Assembly (NCBI GenBank): GCA_963664675.2 | Contig: CAXXLB010000009.1 | Span: 434,001 to 498,000 of the forward strand | From: JASGMR01 sp963664675 | Lineage (GTDB): Bacteria > Thermotogota > Thermotogae > Petrotogales > Kosmotogaceae | Direction: 5' to 3' | DNA: 64,000 nt | Part shown: in pieces, positions 26,267-35,223 of the stretch | How positions within the stretch are numbered: position 1 is the stretch's first letter | Layout of the letters: the number at the start of each line of letters is the position of its first letter | Notes under the pieces: model-generated | Told to the model about the DNA's origin: nothing | What the model saw: the letters and a program-made list of their open reading frames with translations, nothing else | The model's database searches: none | Translations under genes and position numbers: made by a program

Positions 26267-27620
26267 GCGCGCTCCCGATTAATTTTTTTAAAGATTCAAT
26301 ATTCTTCTGAAAATCATTTCCCCTTTCCTTATAGTTATCATACATATCAAAACTCGAACCCCCTGGGCTCAATAAAATTGTATCTCCTTCATTTGCTGAA
26401 TCAAAAGCTTTCACCACAGCTTCTTTCATTGAGTCAACTTTTATATATTCCATATTTCTTGCTTTGAATTCTTCGATCAATACCGCCAAAGAATCTCCTA
26501 TAACTATTATCTTTTTTAAAAAAGAAAGCAGATTAAGTAATCTATCGTAATTTTCGTTTTTCTCCACACCACCAAGAATAATTATAGTCTTCTTGGGGTT
26601 TTGATTAATCAACGCAGTTATTACCGCATGAGAATTTGTCGCTTTGGAATCGTCAATAAATTTTATACCATCTATCTCCCCTACCAATTGATTTCTATGA
26701 TTTAACGTTTTATAATCTGTCAGCTTTTCCACGGCATCAGTATAATCCATTCCCAGCATACCAAGAATAACCACAGAAGAGAGCAAATTTTCATTGTTTT
26801 GTATACCTTTTATCTTCATATAATCTGTTTTTAAATGAAGTTTGTGAATAACTATCTCATCATTTGTATAATAGAACATCTGTCCAGGTCTGTTAGAAAA
26901 TACCAGTATGCCTTCTCTTGGTTTTGAAATGATATTTTGTTTGAATTTATTCATTACCTCATCTCTCACAAAACAATAGTTCCTGGTTATATCAATAATC
27001 TTCAGCTTTGTCTTTTCATATTCTTCTAAATCAGAATAATAATTAAGATGATCCTGCTCAATATTTAACAAAATCGAAAGATCGAAATATTTTCTCCTGT
27101 ATTTAAACCAGCTCAATTGAAAAGAACTGACCTCAACGATATGAAAATCATAATCGTCGTTTAAAGCTTCAATCAATGGATTTCCCAGATTTCCACCAAC
27201 GAATGTTTTGAATTTTGTCTTTTTCAGAGCATATCCAATCATTGTAGTAGTTGTTGATTTACCGTTTGTTCCGGTTATTCCAACAATTATTCCGGCTTTT
27301 TTTTTCGAAAGCAAGGATAAACTTATTTCCATTTCAGTTGAATATATTTTTTTTGAATCAATCACTTCTCTTCCGACAGGAGAATCAGGGGAAACGCCGG
27401 GACTCATTATATAAGAATCACAATTTCGAATCTCTTCCGTATGCCCATTTTCTTCAAAAGGGATATCATTTTCCAGTAAATATTCTTTATATTCACTCTT
27501 TATTTCCTTTGAATCGGATACAAAATAATAATCAAGAATCTTATTTTCCAAAAAATATTTGAGTAATTTGAAATTCGAAATACCTAAACCGAGAAAACAT
27601 ACTTTTCCTTTATATAACAT
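26256..27620 (-). CDS. murD: UDP-N-acetylmuramoylalanine--D-glutamate ligase
   Basis: Adds D-glutamate to the murein precursor. 454 residues. It opens VCFLGLGISNFKLLKYF, has the ATP loop GITGTNGKSTTTTMIGYAL near residue 115, a VEVSSFQL block, and the C-domain FIDDSKATNSHAVITALI. GGSSFDMYDNYKERGNDF, the murD-specific ending, is near residue 420. It lies 3 bases after mraY. Confidence 0.95.
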   Translation of the reverse strand: MLYKGKVCFLGLGISNFKLLKYFLENKILDYYFVSDSKEIKSEYKEYLLENDIPFEENGHTEEIRNCDSYIMSPGVSPDSPVGREVIDSKKIYSTEMEISLSLLSKKKAGIIVGITGTNGKSTTTTMIGYALKKTKFKTFVGGNLGNPLIEALNDDYDFHIVEVSSFQLSWFKYRRKYFDLSILLNIEQDHLNYYSDLEEYEKTKLKIIDITRNYCFVRDEVMNKFKQNIISKPREGILVFSNRPGQMFYYTNDEIVIHKLHLKTDYMKIKGIQNNENLLSSVVILGMLGMDYTDAVEKLTDYKTLNHRNQLVGEIDGIKFIDDSKATNSHAVITALINQNPKKTIIILGGVEKNENYDRLLNLLSFLKKIIVIGDSLAVLIEEFKARNMEYIKVDSMKEAVVKAFDSANEGDTILLSPGGSSFDMYDNYKERGNDFQKNIESLKKLIGSAHES

Positions 27621-27623
27621 ACT

Positions 27624-28565
27624 TTACACCTTCCATGAAATTAACCCTATAAGAGCTCCAAAAACCGCTATTGTCGAAAATAATATTACTATTCTTCCTT
27701 CACTCCAATTTAACATATGGAAATGATGATGTATAGGAGCCATTTTAAAAATTCTTTTTCCGGTAAATTTAAAATATGATATCTGAATAATTACAGAAAA
27801 CATTTCGATCAAAAAAATCAATCCGAAGAAAAAAAGAAACATCTCCATCCCATTCAGAGCAAAAATAACACTTATTATTGCACCGAGGGAAAGCGAACCT
27901 ACATCACCCATAATAATTTTTGCCGGGTTCCAATTATAAAATAAAAATGCTAAAAGTCCACCAAATATACCCATTAAAAGTAATGAGTTATAATTGATAG
28001 CAATCAACGGCAAAAGGGACACTATAAAAAGTGTTCCAGCTAACCCATCTGATCCATCGGTCAGGTTAAATGCATTGCTCATTCCCACAATTACTAAAAC
28101 AGAAACAATATAATAAAAAAAACCGAGATCCCATTTATACGAAGTAAACGGAACTATTAAATAAGTGTGAGGATTGTAAAATTGTATAAGTATGACTATA
28201 ATTATCGCAAAAGAAAACTGAAACAATAACTTTTTGAAAGCACTTATGCCTTCGGCATTTTTTTCCTTTATTTTTTTAAAATCATCAAAAAATCCAATGA
28301 TGGAAAAAAGAAAACCGGCCAGTAGAGGAATGAGGGTTTCATATCTCTTTAATATCAGGGAAACCAGAAACACCACTGAAAGTGAAACCGGTATAAAAAT
28401 TATTCCCCCACCCGTTGGGGTACCTTCTTTATGGCTGTGCAAATCAGGCCCTTCTTTTCTTATGGGCTGTCCAATTTTATTGTTTCTCTGATATGATATA
28501 AAATACTTCAGTAAAACCAGCGAGAGAAAATAGGAAATGAAAAAACTTAAAATTTCAATTATCAT
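27624..28565 (-). CDS. mraY: Phospho-N-acetylmuramoyl-pentapeptide-transferase
   Basis: Integral membrane enzyme that makes lipid I. 313 residues with about ten membrane segments. Conserved loops are present: PTGGGIIFIP near residue 50, IIGFFDDFKKI (the DD pair), NAFNLTDGSDGLAG, and APIHHHFHMLNWSE, the HHH histidine loop near residue 276. It sits between murF and murD with 2-3 base gaps. Confidence 0.95.
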   Translation of the reverse strand: MIIEILSFFISYFLSLVLLKYFISYQRNNKIGQPIRKEGPDLHSHKEGTPTGGGIIFIPVSLSVVFLVSLILKRYETLIPLLAGFLFSIIGFFDDFKKIKEKNAEGISAFKKLLFQFSFAIIIVILIQFYNPHTYLIVPFTSYKWDLGFFYYIVSVLVIVGMSNAFNLTDGSDGLAGTLFIVSLLPLIAINYNSLLLMGIFGGLLAFLFYNWNPAKIIMGDVGSLSLGAIISVIFALNGMEMFLFFFGLIFLIEMFSVIIQISYFKFTGKRIFKMAPIHHHFHMLNWSEGRIVILFSTIAVFGALIGLISWKV

Positions 28566-28567
28566 TA

Positions 28568-29887
28568 TTATTCCGACTCCTTAAAAACATCGATTATTTC
28601 TTCAATTCTAACCGCTCTTGAAGCTTTAAAGTATATAAGATCTTCCTCGAAAGTATTTTTAAGCAACCATTTCGAAATTTCAACCGGATCATCACTAATG
28701 AGCTTCACATCGCTATACTTTTTTATAATATCAATTTGCTTATCAGAATCATAAATTAAAATGATATCAAAGGGATATAAATAATCTATAATTTTTTTAT
28801 GACTTTCCTCAGAATATTTCCCCTGATCAAATATAGATCCTATAACGGCGATCTTTTTCTTTGCTTTAATTTTTTCAATTGATTCGGCAGCAGTCTTGAG
28901 AGATTCTAAACTACTGTTGTATGTATCGTCTAAAATTTTTCTTCCCTTTATGCTTTTCAGCGCAAATCTATCGGAATAAGGAAGCATAAATTCTTGCATA
29001 TAAAATACCGGTTCATTTAATCCACATTCCTTTGCAATAACATAAGCTGCTCCAAAATCGCTCAGCTGCCCTCTATTCCAGATTCCATTAAATCTCAAAA
29101 ACTTACTTTCACCGTATGCTTTAAAAGCACACATAGTACTATCGTTTGAATATTCAAAATCAGTCAGAAAGAAGCCTGAATTTTTTCTTCCGAATTCTAT
29201 CGTTTCACCGGGGAAACTTTCCACTTTTTCTTTAATCAGCTTGTCTTCAGTGTTCACAACAGAAATCAATCCGGTATAATCATTATTAAAAACACTGAGT
29301 TTTTCATTCAAGTGTTCACGGATATTTTTAAAATTACCTCTATGCTGAGTTCCGAAATTTGTAAGAACGGAAATATTCGGTTTAATAAGATCAACCAGTT
29401 TAGATAGGTCTCCCGGTTTATCGGTACCCACTTCAAAAATACAGAATTCTGCATCACAAAATTCAGCCCTGTCCGAGATTAAAGATAGAGGAACACCGAT
29501 TTCAGTATTCATGTTACCTCTTGTTTTAAAAACTTTTCCCAATTTTGAAAGGAGAAAAAATGTTATTTCTTTTGTGGTTGTTTTGCCCGTTGATCCCGTT
29601 ATAACTATTCTTTTTGCAGTTTTATTTTTTTTTAAAATATATCGTGATACTTCAAAAATAAAATTCTTCGTATTATCAACCAGCAATATATTTTTTCCTT
29701 CAACGCTGTCCGATAAAGCTCCAGAGGCCCCTCTGTCAAAAGCATCATGGATAAAATCATTTCCATCATATCTGTTTCCTTTAAACGCTATATAATAATC
29801 TCCTTCATTAACTCTTCTGCTATCAATTTTAATAACCTTTCCTCTTGTCATTTCAAGAAATTCTTCAATTTTTAAAGAAGGATACAA
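28568..29887 (-). CDS. murF: UDP-N-acetylmuramoyl-tripeptide--D-Ala-D-Ala ligase
   Basis: Last cytoplasmic Mur ligase. 439 residues. An N-terminal substrate domain (SRRVNEGDYYIAFKGNRYDG) comes first, then the ATP loop VITGSTGKTTTKEITF near residue 97 and FEVGTDKPGDLSKLVDL. The C-domain has ILDDTYNSSLESLKTAAE, typical of MurF (DDxYNAxP-like). The gap to murE is a single base. Confidence 0.94.
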   Translation of the reverse strand: MYPSLKIEEFLEMTRGKVIKIDSRRVNEGDYYIAFKGNRYDGNDFIHDAFDRGASGALSDSVEGKNILLVDNTKNFIFEVSRYILKKNKTAKRIVITGSTGKTTTKEITFFLLSKLGKVFKTRGNMNTEIGVPLSLISDRAEFCDAEFCIFEVGTDKPGDLSKLVDLIKPNISVLTNFGTQHRGNFKNIREHLNEKLSVFNNDYTGLISVVNTEDKLIKEKVESFPGETIEFGRKNSGFFLTDFEYSNDSTMCAFKAYGESKFLRFNGIWNRGQLSDFGAAYVIAKECGLNEPVFYMQEFMLPYSDRFALKSIKGRKILDDTYNSSLESLKTAAESIEKIKAKKKIAVIGSIFDQGKYSEESHKKIIDYLYPFDIILIYDSDKQIDIIKKYSDVKLISDDPVEISKWLLKNTFEEDLIYFKASRAVRIEEIIDVFKESE

Positions 29888-29888
29888 T

Positions 29889-31373
29889 TTATTGCCTCCT
29901 GAATTTTTTTTCTAACAATTCTTTTACCACATCTTTATCATTGAAGAGTACTTTCTTGTTATCTAAAATCTGATATGTTTCATGTCCCCTTCCGGCTATC
30001 AGTACGATATCTTCTCTGTTGCATAAAGTTAAAGCAACCGAAATTGCCTCTCTTCTATTAGATAATCTGAGATAGGGTACGGAAATATCCATACCGGCTT
30101 CAAGTTGATCTAAAATTTTCTCCGGATCATCATATTTCGGGTCATCATTTGTAAGAATTACAACATCCGAATATTTTGAAGCGATCTGCGCCATCATTGG
30201 TCTTTTTCCTATATCTGCAGAACCACCAGCTCCAAATACAAGAATAATTCTTCCTTTAGCAATCTTCTTTGTAGTGAGTAAAACCTTTTCCAGAGCATCC
30301 GGAGTGTGTGCAAAATCGATTATCACTTCAAACCCATACATTCTGGCCTTTTCCACAAACTCGAATCTTCCGGCTATTCCACTGAAATCGATCATGGCTT
30401 GAATTATATGATCAATCTCAAAATTCATTTGATGTAAAGCGGCTATCGCCGCGGTCAAATTATAAGCATTGTACTGTCCTATAAGTCTGCTGATAACTCT
30501 TTTTTGGTTGCCATCAGGAAGAACAATATAAAATTCCATTCCCTCTTTGTTAAACTCTATATTTTTTATTTGATAATCGGCATCCTCGCCTAATCCGAAA
30601 GAAATAATTTTTCTGTTCGTCTGCTTCAGATCATCTTTAGACAATTTATCCGAATTAATTATTCCCACTCCATCTTTTTTCAACATATCAAATATTTTTA
30701 ACTTTGTATTATAATAATCATCAAAATCTTTATGAAAATCTAGATGATCTCTGGTTACATTTGTCAGAATAGCTATATCAAATTCCAAACCATCTATTCT
30801 TTTACTAGCAATGGCGTGCGAAGAGACCTCCATTACAAAATAATCAAAGTTCTTATCTATGGATTCCAACATATATTTACATAAAGATTCTGAACCAGGC
30901 GTAGTGTTAACAGGTTCTTTAAAAATATTACCCGCAATAATATTACTCACCGTTCCTACAAGAGAAACTTTTCCGAGAAAATGATTTATAACATGATAAA
31001 TGAGTGTCGTAACAGTTGTTTTACCATTAGTGCCAGTAACTCCTATCATATTTAGCCTTTTATGAGGATTAAGATAAAAATTATATCTTATAAAAGATTC
31101 CGCACGTCTGGAATCTTCAACATATATGATCGGAATTTTTATTTTACTTTCATCGATTAACTTATCCTGAGCAATAATTGCTTTTGTTCCCTTTTCTTCG
31201 GCTTCTTTAACTACGTAATGAGAATCGAAATTATTTCCTTTTATACATACAAATAAATCGCCCTTCTGAATATCTTTAGAATTAGAAGAAATCCTTTGAA
31301 TTTCAACATCTTCAAAGTTTATAAAACTTTTACAATTTTTGCCCAGGAGGTCAACTATGGCATTTAATCTCAA
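29889..31373 (-). CDS. murE: UDP-N-acetylmuramoyl-tripeptide synthetase (probably lysine-adding MurE)
   Basis: Adds the third amino acid of the stem peptide. 494 residues, with ATP loop GVTGTNGKTTVTTLIYHV near residue 112, VMEVSSHAIASKRIDGLEFDIA, and a C-domain with IIDFAHTPDALEKVL. The substrate-selecting motif, DNPR in diaminopimelate-adding enzymes, reads DDPK here (residues 410-413, at 30135-30146). That argues against diaminopimelate and fits lysine use as in Thermotoga; lysine is an inference. The start is TTG, with GAGGTG 6 bases before it. First gene of the mur operon. Confidence 0.93.
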   Translation of the reverse strand: MRLNAIVDLLGKNCKSFINFEDVEIQRISSNSKDIQKGDLFVCIKGNNFDSHYVVKEAEEKGTKAIIAQDKLIDESKIKIPIIYVEDSRRAESFIRYNFYLNPHKRLNMIGVTGTNGKTTVTTLIYHVINHFLGKVSLVGTVSNIIAGNIFKEPVNTTPGSESLCKYMLESIDKNFDYFVMEVSSHAIASKRIDGLEFDIAILTNVTRDHLDFHKDFDDYYNTKLKIFDMLKKDGVGIINSDKLSKDDLKQTNRKIISFGLGEDADYQIKNIEFNKEGMEFYIVLPDGNQKRVISRLIGQYNAYNLTAAIAALHQMNFEIDHIIQAMIDFSGIAGRFEFVEKARMYGFEVIIDFAHTPDALEKVLLTTKKIAKGRIILVFGAGGSADIGKRPMMAQIASKYSDVVILTNDDPKYDDPEKILDQLEAGMDISVPYLRLSNRREAISVALTLCNREDIVLIAGRGHETYQILDNKKVLFNDKDVVKELLEKKFRRQ

Positions 31374-31391
31374 ATTTTACACCTCGTATTT

Positions 31392-31420
31392 ATTTTACCA
31401 TTCTTAAATCACCTTGACAA
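31392..31420 (-). promoter_or_regulatory. Promoter of the mur operon
   Basis: Minus strand: TTGTCA (31415-31420), 17-base spacer, TAAAAT (31392-31397), about 20 bases before the murE TTG start. The -35 hexamer occupies five of the six base pairs used by the divergent hrcA -35, so the two promoters are back to back. Confidence 0.75.
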
Positions 31421-31442
31421 TAGAAATATAGCATGATAATAT
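31414..31442 (+). promoter_or_regulatory. Promoter of hrcA-grpE-dnaJ
   Basis: TTGACA (31414-31419), 17-base spacer, TAATAT (31437-31442). The CIRCE operator starts 3 bases downstream, over the expected start of transcription, so bound HrcA would block initiation. Confidence 0.85.
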
Positions 31443-31445
31443 TGA

Positions 31446-31472
31446 TTAGCAGTCTATAAAGGAGAGTGCTAA
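31446..31472 (+). promoter_or_regulatory. CIRCE operator (HrcA binding site)
   Basis: Inverted repeat TTAGCAGTC, 9-base spacer, GAGTGCTAA. It differs from the CIRCE consensus (TTAGCACTC-N9-GAGTGCTAA) at one position in the left arm. The spacer contains the start of the ribosome binding site (GGAG at 31461-31464). The last A of the right arm is the first base of the hrcA ATG. Confidence 0.93.
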
Positions 31473-32506
31473 TGAATAAAGGAAAAGCTATTTTAAATGA
31501 CAGACAATTGAAGGTATTATATTGTATTGTAAAAGAATATACGAAAAAAGGGAAGCCGGTGAGCTCCAATCATATTTTGAATCATACCAGTTTGGATTAC
31601 AGTTCGGCTACCATAAGAAATGACATGAGGAAACTGGAATATATGGGATATATATATCAGCCACACACGTCTGCGGGGAGAATTCCAACGGACAGTGGAA
31701 TTCGTTTTTTCATTGAATCCATAAAGAATATTAATAAAGATTTGAACGACACCAATACAAATATAGCCATTAAGCAAACCAAACGAATAGGAGACATAGA
31801 AACGCTGTTGAGAAAAATGTCGAATTTACTGGCAAAACTGACAAATTCCCTTGTAATTATTTCAAAGCCGTCATTCAACAAACTTTTAATAAACAGCATA
31901 AACATAGTTAATATATCAGATGATTATTTAAATGTGACAATTCTGACCGATTTAGGTGTTTCTAAAAATATTTCTTTGTTTTCCAACATTGAAAAGGCAA
32001 GAATTCAGGAGTATCAATCTCTAATAAACCAGATAGCTGTCGGAAAAACTACTGATGAACTAATTCAGGCAATCAATAATTTCCATCTGGAAAAGGATAA
32101 ATGGTATGACTCAAGATTAAATGATTTGATTGAATTCTTAAATAATATATTGGAAATAAGTATAGATGAAAAATTTTATACTAACGGCACAGAATATTTA
32201 TTGAAAAACGAATACTTAAGTAATAGTGACATTTTAAAAGTTATGAACTATTTAGATAATCCTAACAAACTTACCGATTTATTTGATATAGAATATTCGG
32301 ATGAAGAGGGTAAAATATTTATTGGGAACGAAATCGATAATGAAGATCTGAGAAATCTGGCAATATTCGTTGCCCCTTACAAGAAAAACGAAAATAACAT
32401 TGGAAACATTGCGATTCTTGATTCAAAGGTGGTTGACTATGAAAGAGTTTTCGGTTATCTTCTTTATACTGCAAACAGAATCTCAGAAACATTTTCAAAT
32501 AGATAA
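31472..32506 (+). CDS. hrcA: Heat-inducible transcription repressor HrcA
   Basis: Represses class I heat-shock genes by binding CIRCE. 344 residues: a winged-helix N-terminus (LNDRQLKVLYCIVKEY, then SSATIRNDMRKLEYMGYIYQPHTSAGRIPT, here broken in two) and a GAF-like C-terminal half. The GTG two codons upstream is not used here, because ATG at 31472 has GGAG at good spacing. It is autoregulated by the operator overlapping its start and is followed by grpE after 15 bases. Confidence 0.95.
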   Translation: MNKGKAILNDRQLKVLYCIVKEYTKKGKPVSSNHILNHTSLDYSSATIRNDMRKLEYMGYIYQPHTSAGRIPTDSGIRFFIESIKNINKDLNDTNTNIAIKQTKRIGDIETLLRKMSNLLAKLTNSLVIISKPSFNKLLINSINIVNISDDYLNVTILTDLGVSKNISLFSNIEKARIQEYQSLINQIAVGKTTDELIQAINNFHLEKDKWYDSRLNDLIEFLNNILEISIDEKFYTNGTEYLLKNEYLSNSDILKVMNYLDNPNKLTDLFDIEYSDEEGKIFIGNEIDNEDLRNLAIFVAPYKKNENNIGNIAILDSKVVDYERVFGYLLYTANRISETFSNR

Positions 32507-32521
32507 TTTAGGAGGAACATC

Positions 32522-33187
32522 ATGAGTGATAAAAACAGAAAAAAGAAAATAATCAAAGAAGAATTGAAAGAAAATAATGAAAAAGAAATAAAAGAAATGG
32601 ATGAAAAAGAAGAAAAAGCAATTGAAAAATATAAAGAGGCCATTCAGGAAAAAGAGAGTGAAATCATAGAACTTAATAATCAGATAAATAGACTCAGAGC
32701 CGAGTTTGTAGATTATAAAAAGATTTTAAAAAGAGAAAGCAATGTCATAGTGAATTCTCATATAGAAAAAATGATCCTTAAAATCATAGACATTTTAAAT
32801 CATTTTAATATAGCATTATCTCATGCAGATAATGTCGACAAAAATTTTGTTACAGGTATGAAGATGATCTATAAAAGTCTTGATTCGATATTGGAAAATC
32901 AGAACGTTAAAAAAATTGTTCCGGAAATAGGTGAGCCTTTTGACCCATTTGTAACAGAAGTCGTTGAAACTGTTATTACCGATAAATTTGAGGATATGTC
33001 TGTGATAAAAGTAAAAGAAACCGGCTACAAATTAAATGGGAAAATTTTGAAACCTGCAAAAGTTGACGTTGCTATGAAACCTAAAGAAGTAAAAGTAGTG
33101 GCTTCTCCTGATTTAAAAAATGTAATTGAGGAATCCGATAATGAAAAAGAAAATGAGAATAATAATCAGGAGCAATTTGATAATTAA
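32522..33187 (+). CDS. grpE: Nucleotide exchange factor GrpE
   Basis: Exchange factor for DnaK. 221 residues. A highly charged, Lys/Glu-rich N-terminal coiled coil (1-60) leads into LRAEFVDYKKILKRESNVI, then a four-helix part. The C-terminal beta-wing ends with KETGYKLNGKILKPAKVDV, the most conserved GrpE block. The C-terminal 20 residues are acidic. AGGAGG precedes the ATG. DnaK itself is not in the window. Confidence 0.95.
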   Translation: MSDKNRKKKIIKEELKENNEKEIKEMDEKEEKAIEKYKEAIQEKESEIIELNNQINRLRAEFVDYKKILKRESNVIVNSHIEKMILKIIDILNHFNIALSHADNVDKNFVTGMKMIYKSLDSILENQNVKKIVPEIGEPFDPFVTEVVETVITDKFEDMSVIKVKETGYKLNGKILKPAKVDVAMKPKEVKVVASPDLKNVIEESDNEKENENNNQEQFDN

Positions 33188-33212
33188 AAAATAATAGGAA
33201 TAGGTGATTCAT

Positions 33213-34340
33213 ATGGCTGCGAAAAAAGATTATTATAAAACTTTAGAGATAGAAAAAAATGCCACTCCGGAAGAAATAAAAAAGGCTTATAGAAAGCAAG
33301 TCAGGAAATGGCATCCCGATGCATATAAAGGTAGTGACAAAAAAGAGGCCGAAAATAAATTCAAAGAAGTTCAGGAAGCTTACGATGTTCTTACCGACCC
33401 TCAAAAAAAAGCTATGTATGATAAATTTGGATACGTTGGAGATACGGGCTCATATAACAGACAAAGAAGTGCTCAAAACTTTGGAGGAGGTTTTTTTGAC
33501 GACTTTTTCGGAGGTGGCTCCGGCGTAGAAGACATTTTTGATGTCTTCTTCGGGGGATCGCGCGGAAAATCAAAACAAAGAACCGGTCCTGCTCCAATGA
33601 AAGGCGGAGATATACACGCTTCAATTACTTTGAACTTAAAAGAATTAATTGAAGGGAAAAAAGTAACTCTGGAATACGATAGACAAGTAGAGTGTAATGC
33701 TTGTCATGGTACAGGTGCTGAAAATGGTACCAGTTTCAGAACTTGTCCGACCTGTAATGGATCCGGAAGTATAACTGAAGAACACAGATCACCGTTCGGC
33801 TTCGTCACCAATAAAAGAGTTTGTTCTACCTGTGAAGGGAACGGAAAAATCATCGAAAATAAATGTCCGAAATGCACAGGTAAGGGAAGAATAAAACAAA
33901 ATCACAAAGTATCAGTCACAATACCTGCTGGTGTTGAAAATGGATCGACGATAAGACTTACAAATCATGGAAATGCAGGATTAAATGGCGGACAAAATGG
34001 AAATCTTTATATCAGTGTGAAAACGAATATCCCAAAAGAATTCGTAAGAAGCAAGAACGACTTATTATTTAATTCATCGGTTGATTATATTGAGGCAGTT
34101 TTAGGAACCGCTATAGATGTACCTCTTCCGGAAGGAGGAACCGAAACTTTAAAAATTCCTTCTGGAACAAATCCAGGCCAAGTATTCAGACTTAAGAATT
34201 TTGGAGTTCCTTCTGTTAGAACAGGTAAAAGGGGTGATATAATAGTTTCAATAGATATAAAAATCTCTAAACCTGGCAGAAAGGAGAAAAAGCTTTTAAA
34301 AGAGGTTGCTTCATTGCGTAAGGCTAAAATAGTTGAATGA
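33213..34340 (+). CDS. dnaJ: Chaperone DnaJ
   Basis: Hsp40 cochaperone, 375 residues, type I. The J domain (residues 1-70) has HPD in KWHPDAY. A Gly/Phe region follows (about 75-125), then the zinc domain with four cysteine repeats (CNACHGTG, CPTCNGSG, CSTCEGNG, CPKCTGKG), then the C-terminal substrate domains. A GTG three codons upstream is open, but AGGTG is 6 bases before the ATG at 33213. The stop overlaps the next gene's ATG. Confidence 0.96.
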   Translation: MAAKKDYYKTLEIEKNATPEEIKKAYRKQVRKWHPDAYKGSDKKEAENKFKEVQEAYDVLTDPQKKAMYDKFGYVGDTGSYNRQRSAQNFGGGFFDDFFGGGSGVEDIFDVFFGGSRGKSKQRTGPAPMKGGDIHASITLNLKELIEGKKVTLEYDRQVECNACHGTGAENGTSFRTCPTCNGSGSITEEHRSPFGFVTNKRVCSTCEGNGKIIENKCPKCTGKGRIKQNHKVSVTIPAGVENGSTIRLTNHGNAGLNGGQNGNLYISVKTNIPKEFVRSKNDLLFNSSVDYIEAVLGTAIDVPLPEGGTETLKIPSGTNPGQVFRLKNFGVPSVRTGKRGDIIVSIDIKISKPGRKEKKLLKEVASLRKAKIVE

Positions 34341-35218
34341 ACTTAAAGTTCAAAGTTAATTTTGAAAAGAAAGATATAATAGATTATATTTTTATTACTA
34401 TAGGCTGTTTTATAACAGCCATTTCGCTCGTTTCATTTATGATACCGAATAATATAATCGCGGGTGGAGTGAGTGGTTTGGCGATCATTGTTTATAGAAC
34501 GATTGGCCTGACGGTTGGCTTTCAGATGTTATTTTATAATGTCATTTTGTTTCTACTGGGATTTTTATTGCTTGGAATAGGATTTGGCATAAAATCAATC
34601 TATAGTGCAGTAATTTTGTCCTTATTAATTGAATTTCTTCAAGGGATTGGTTTCCCTGCTTTTCATTGCCAACTCAGTACCGCTGACTATCTTCTGATAG
34701 CTTTGTATTCAGGAGTAATTGCAGGTGCGGGAATGGGTATTGTCATGTGGAGGGGAGCCTCAACTGGTGGAACAGATATTGTTGCAATGATAATCAATAA
34801 ATATCTACACATATCAACTGGTTCGGGCCTGCTTCTTACAGATTCAGTCATAACCGCTCTGGCAATAATAATATTTGGTCCTTTCGTAGCGATGTATGGG
34901 ATTATAACGATTTTTACGACAAGTAAAACAATTGATGCCATCCTGGAAGGTGTGGGGACAACTCGAACTGCTTTTATAATAAGCGAAAAGCTCGAGTCGA
35001 TAAAAAATATAATTATGGAACAGATGGAAAGAGGAGCAACAATTTTTGATGCCACAGGCGCCTACACGAACTTAAAAAAGCCCGTTTTGATGGTCTCTGT
35101 CAGGAGAAGAGAAATCTCTCAAATCAGAAGAATCGTAAAAAACGAAGATAAAAAAGCTTTTATGATCGTCGTAAATAACTCCGAAGTTTTCGGAGAAGGT
35201 TTTAAAAACATAGGTTAA
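34337..35218 (+). CDS. YitT family membrane protein (DUF161/DUF2179)
   Basis: 293 residues. Five or six membrane segments fill residues 15-200, including MIPNNIIAGGVSGLAIIVYR and WRGASTGGTDIVAMIINKY, both typical of YitT. A soluble DUF2179 domain (about 215-293) ends it, with GATIFDATGAYTNLKKPVLMVSVRRREI. The function is not established for the family. It overlaps dnaJ by 4 bases, so it belongs to the heat-shock transcript. Confidence 0.85.
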   Translation: MNLKFKVNFEKKDIIDYIFITIGCFITAISLVSFMIPNNIIAGGVSGLAIIVYRTIGLTVGFQMLFYNVILFLLGFLLLGIGFGIKSIYSAVILSLLIEFLQGIGFPAFHCQLSTADYLLIALYSGVIAGAGMGIVMWRGASTGGTDIVAMIINKYLHISTGSGLLLTDSVITALAIIIFGPFVAMYGIITIFTTSKTIDAILEGVGTTRTAFIISEKLESIKNIIMEQMERGATIFDATGAYTNLKKPVLMVSVRRREISQIRRIVKNEDKKAFMIVVNNSEVFGEGFKNIG

Positions 35219-35223
35219 TCTAT

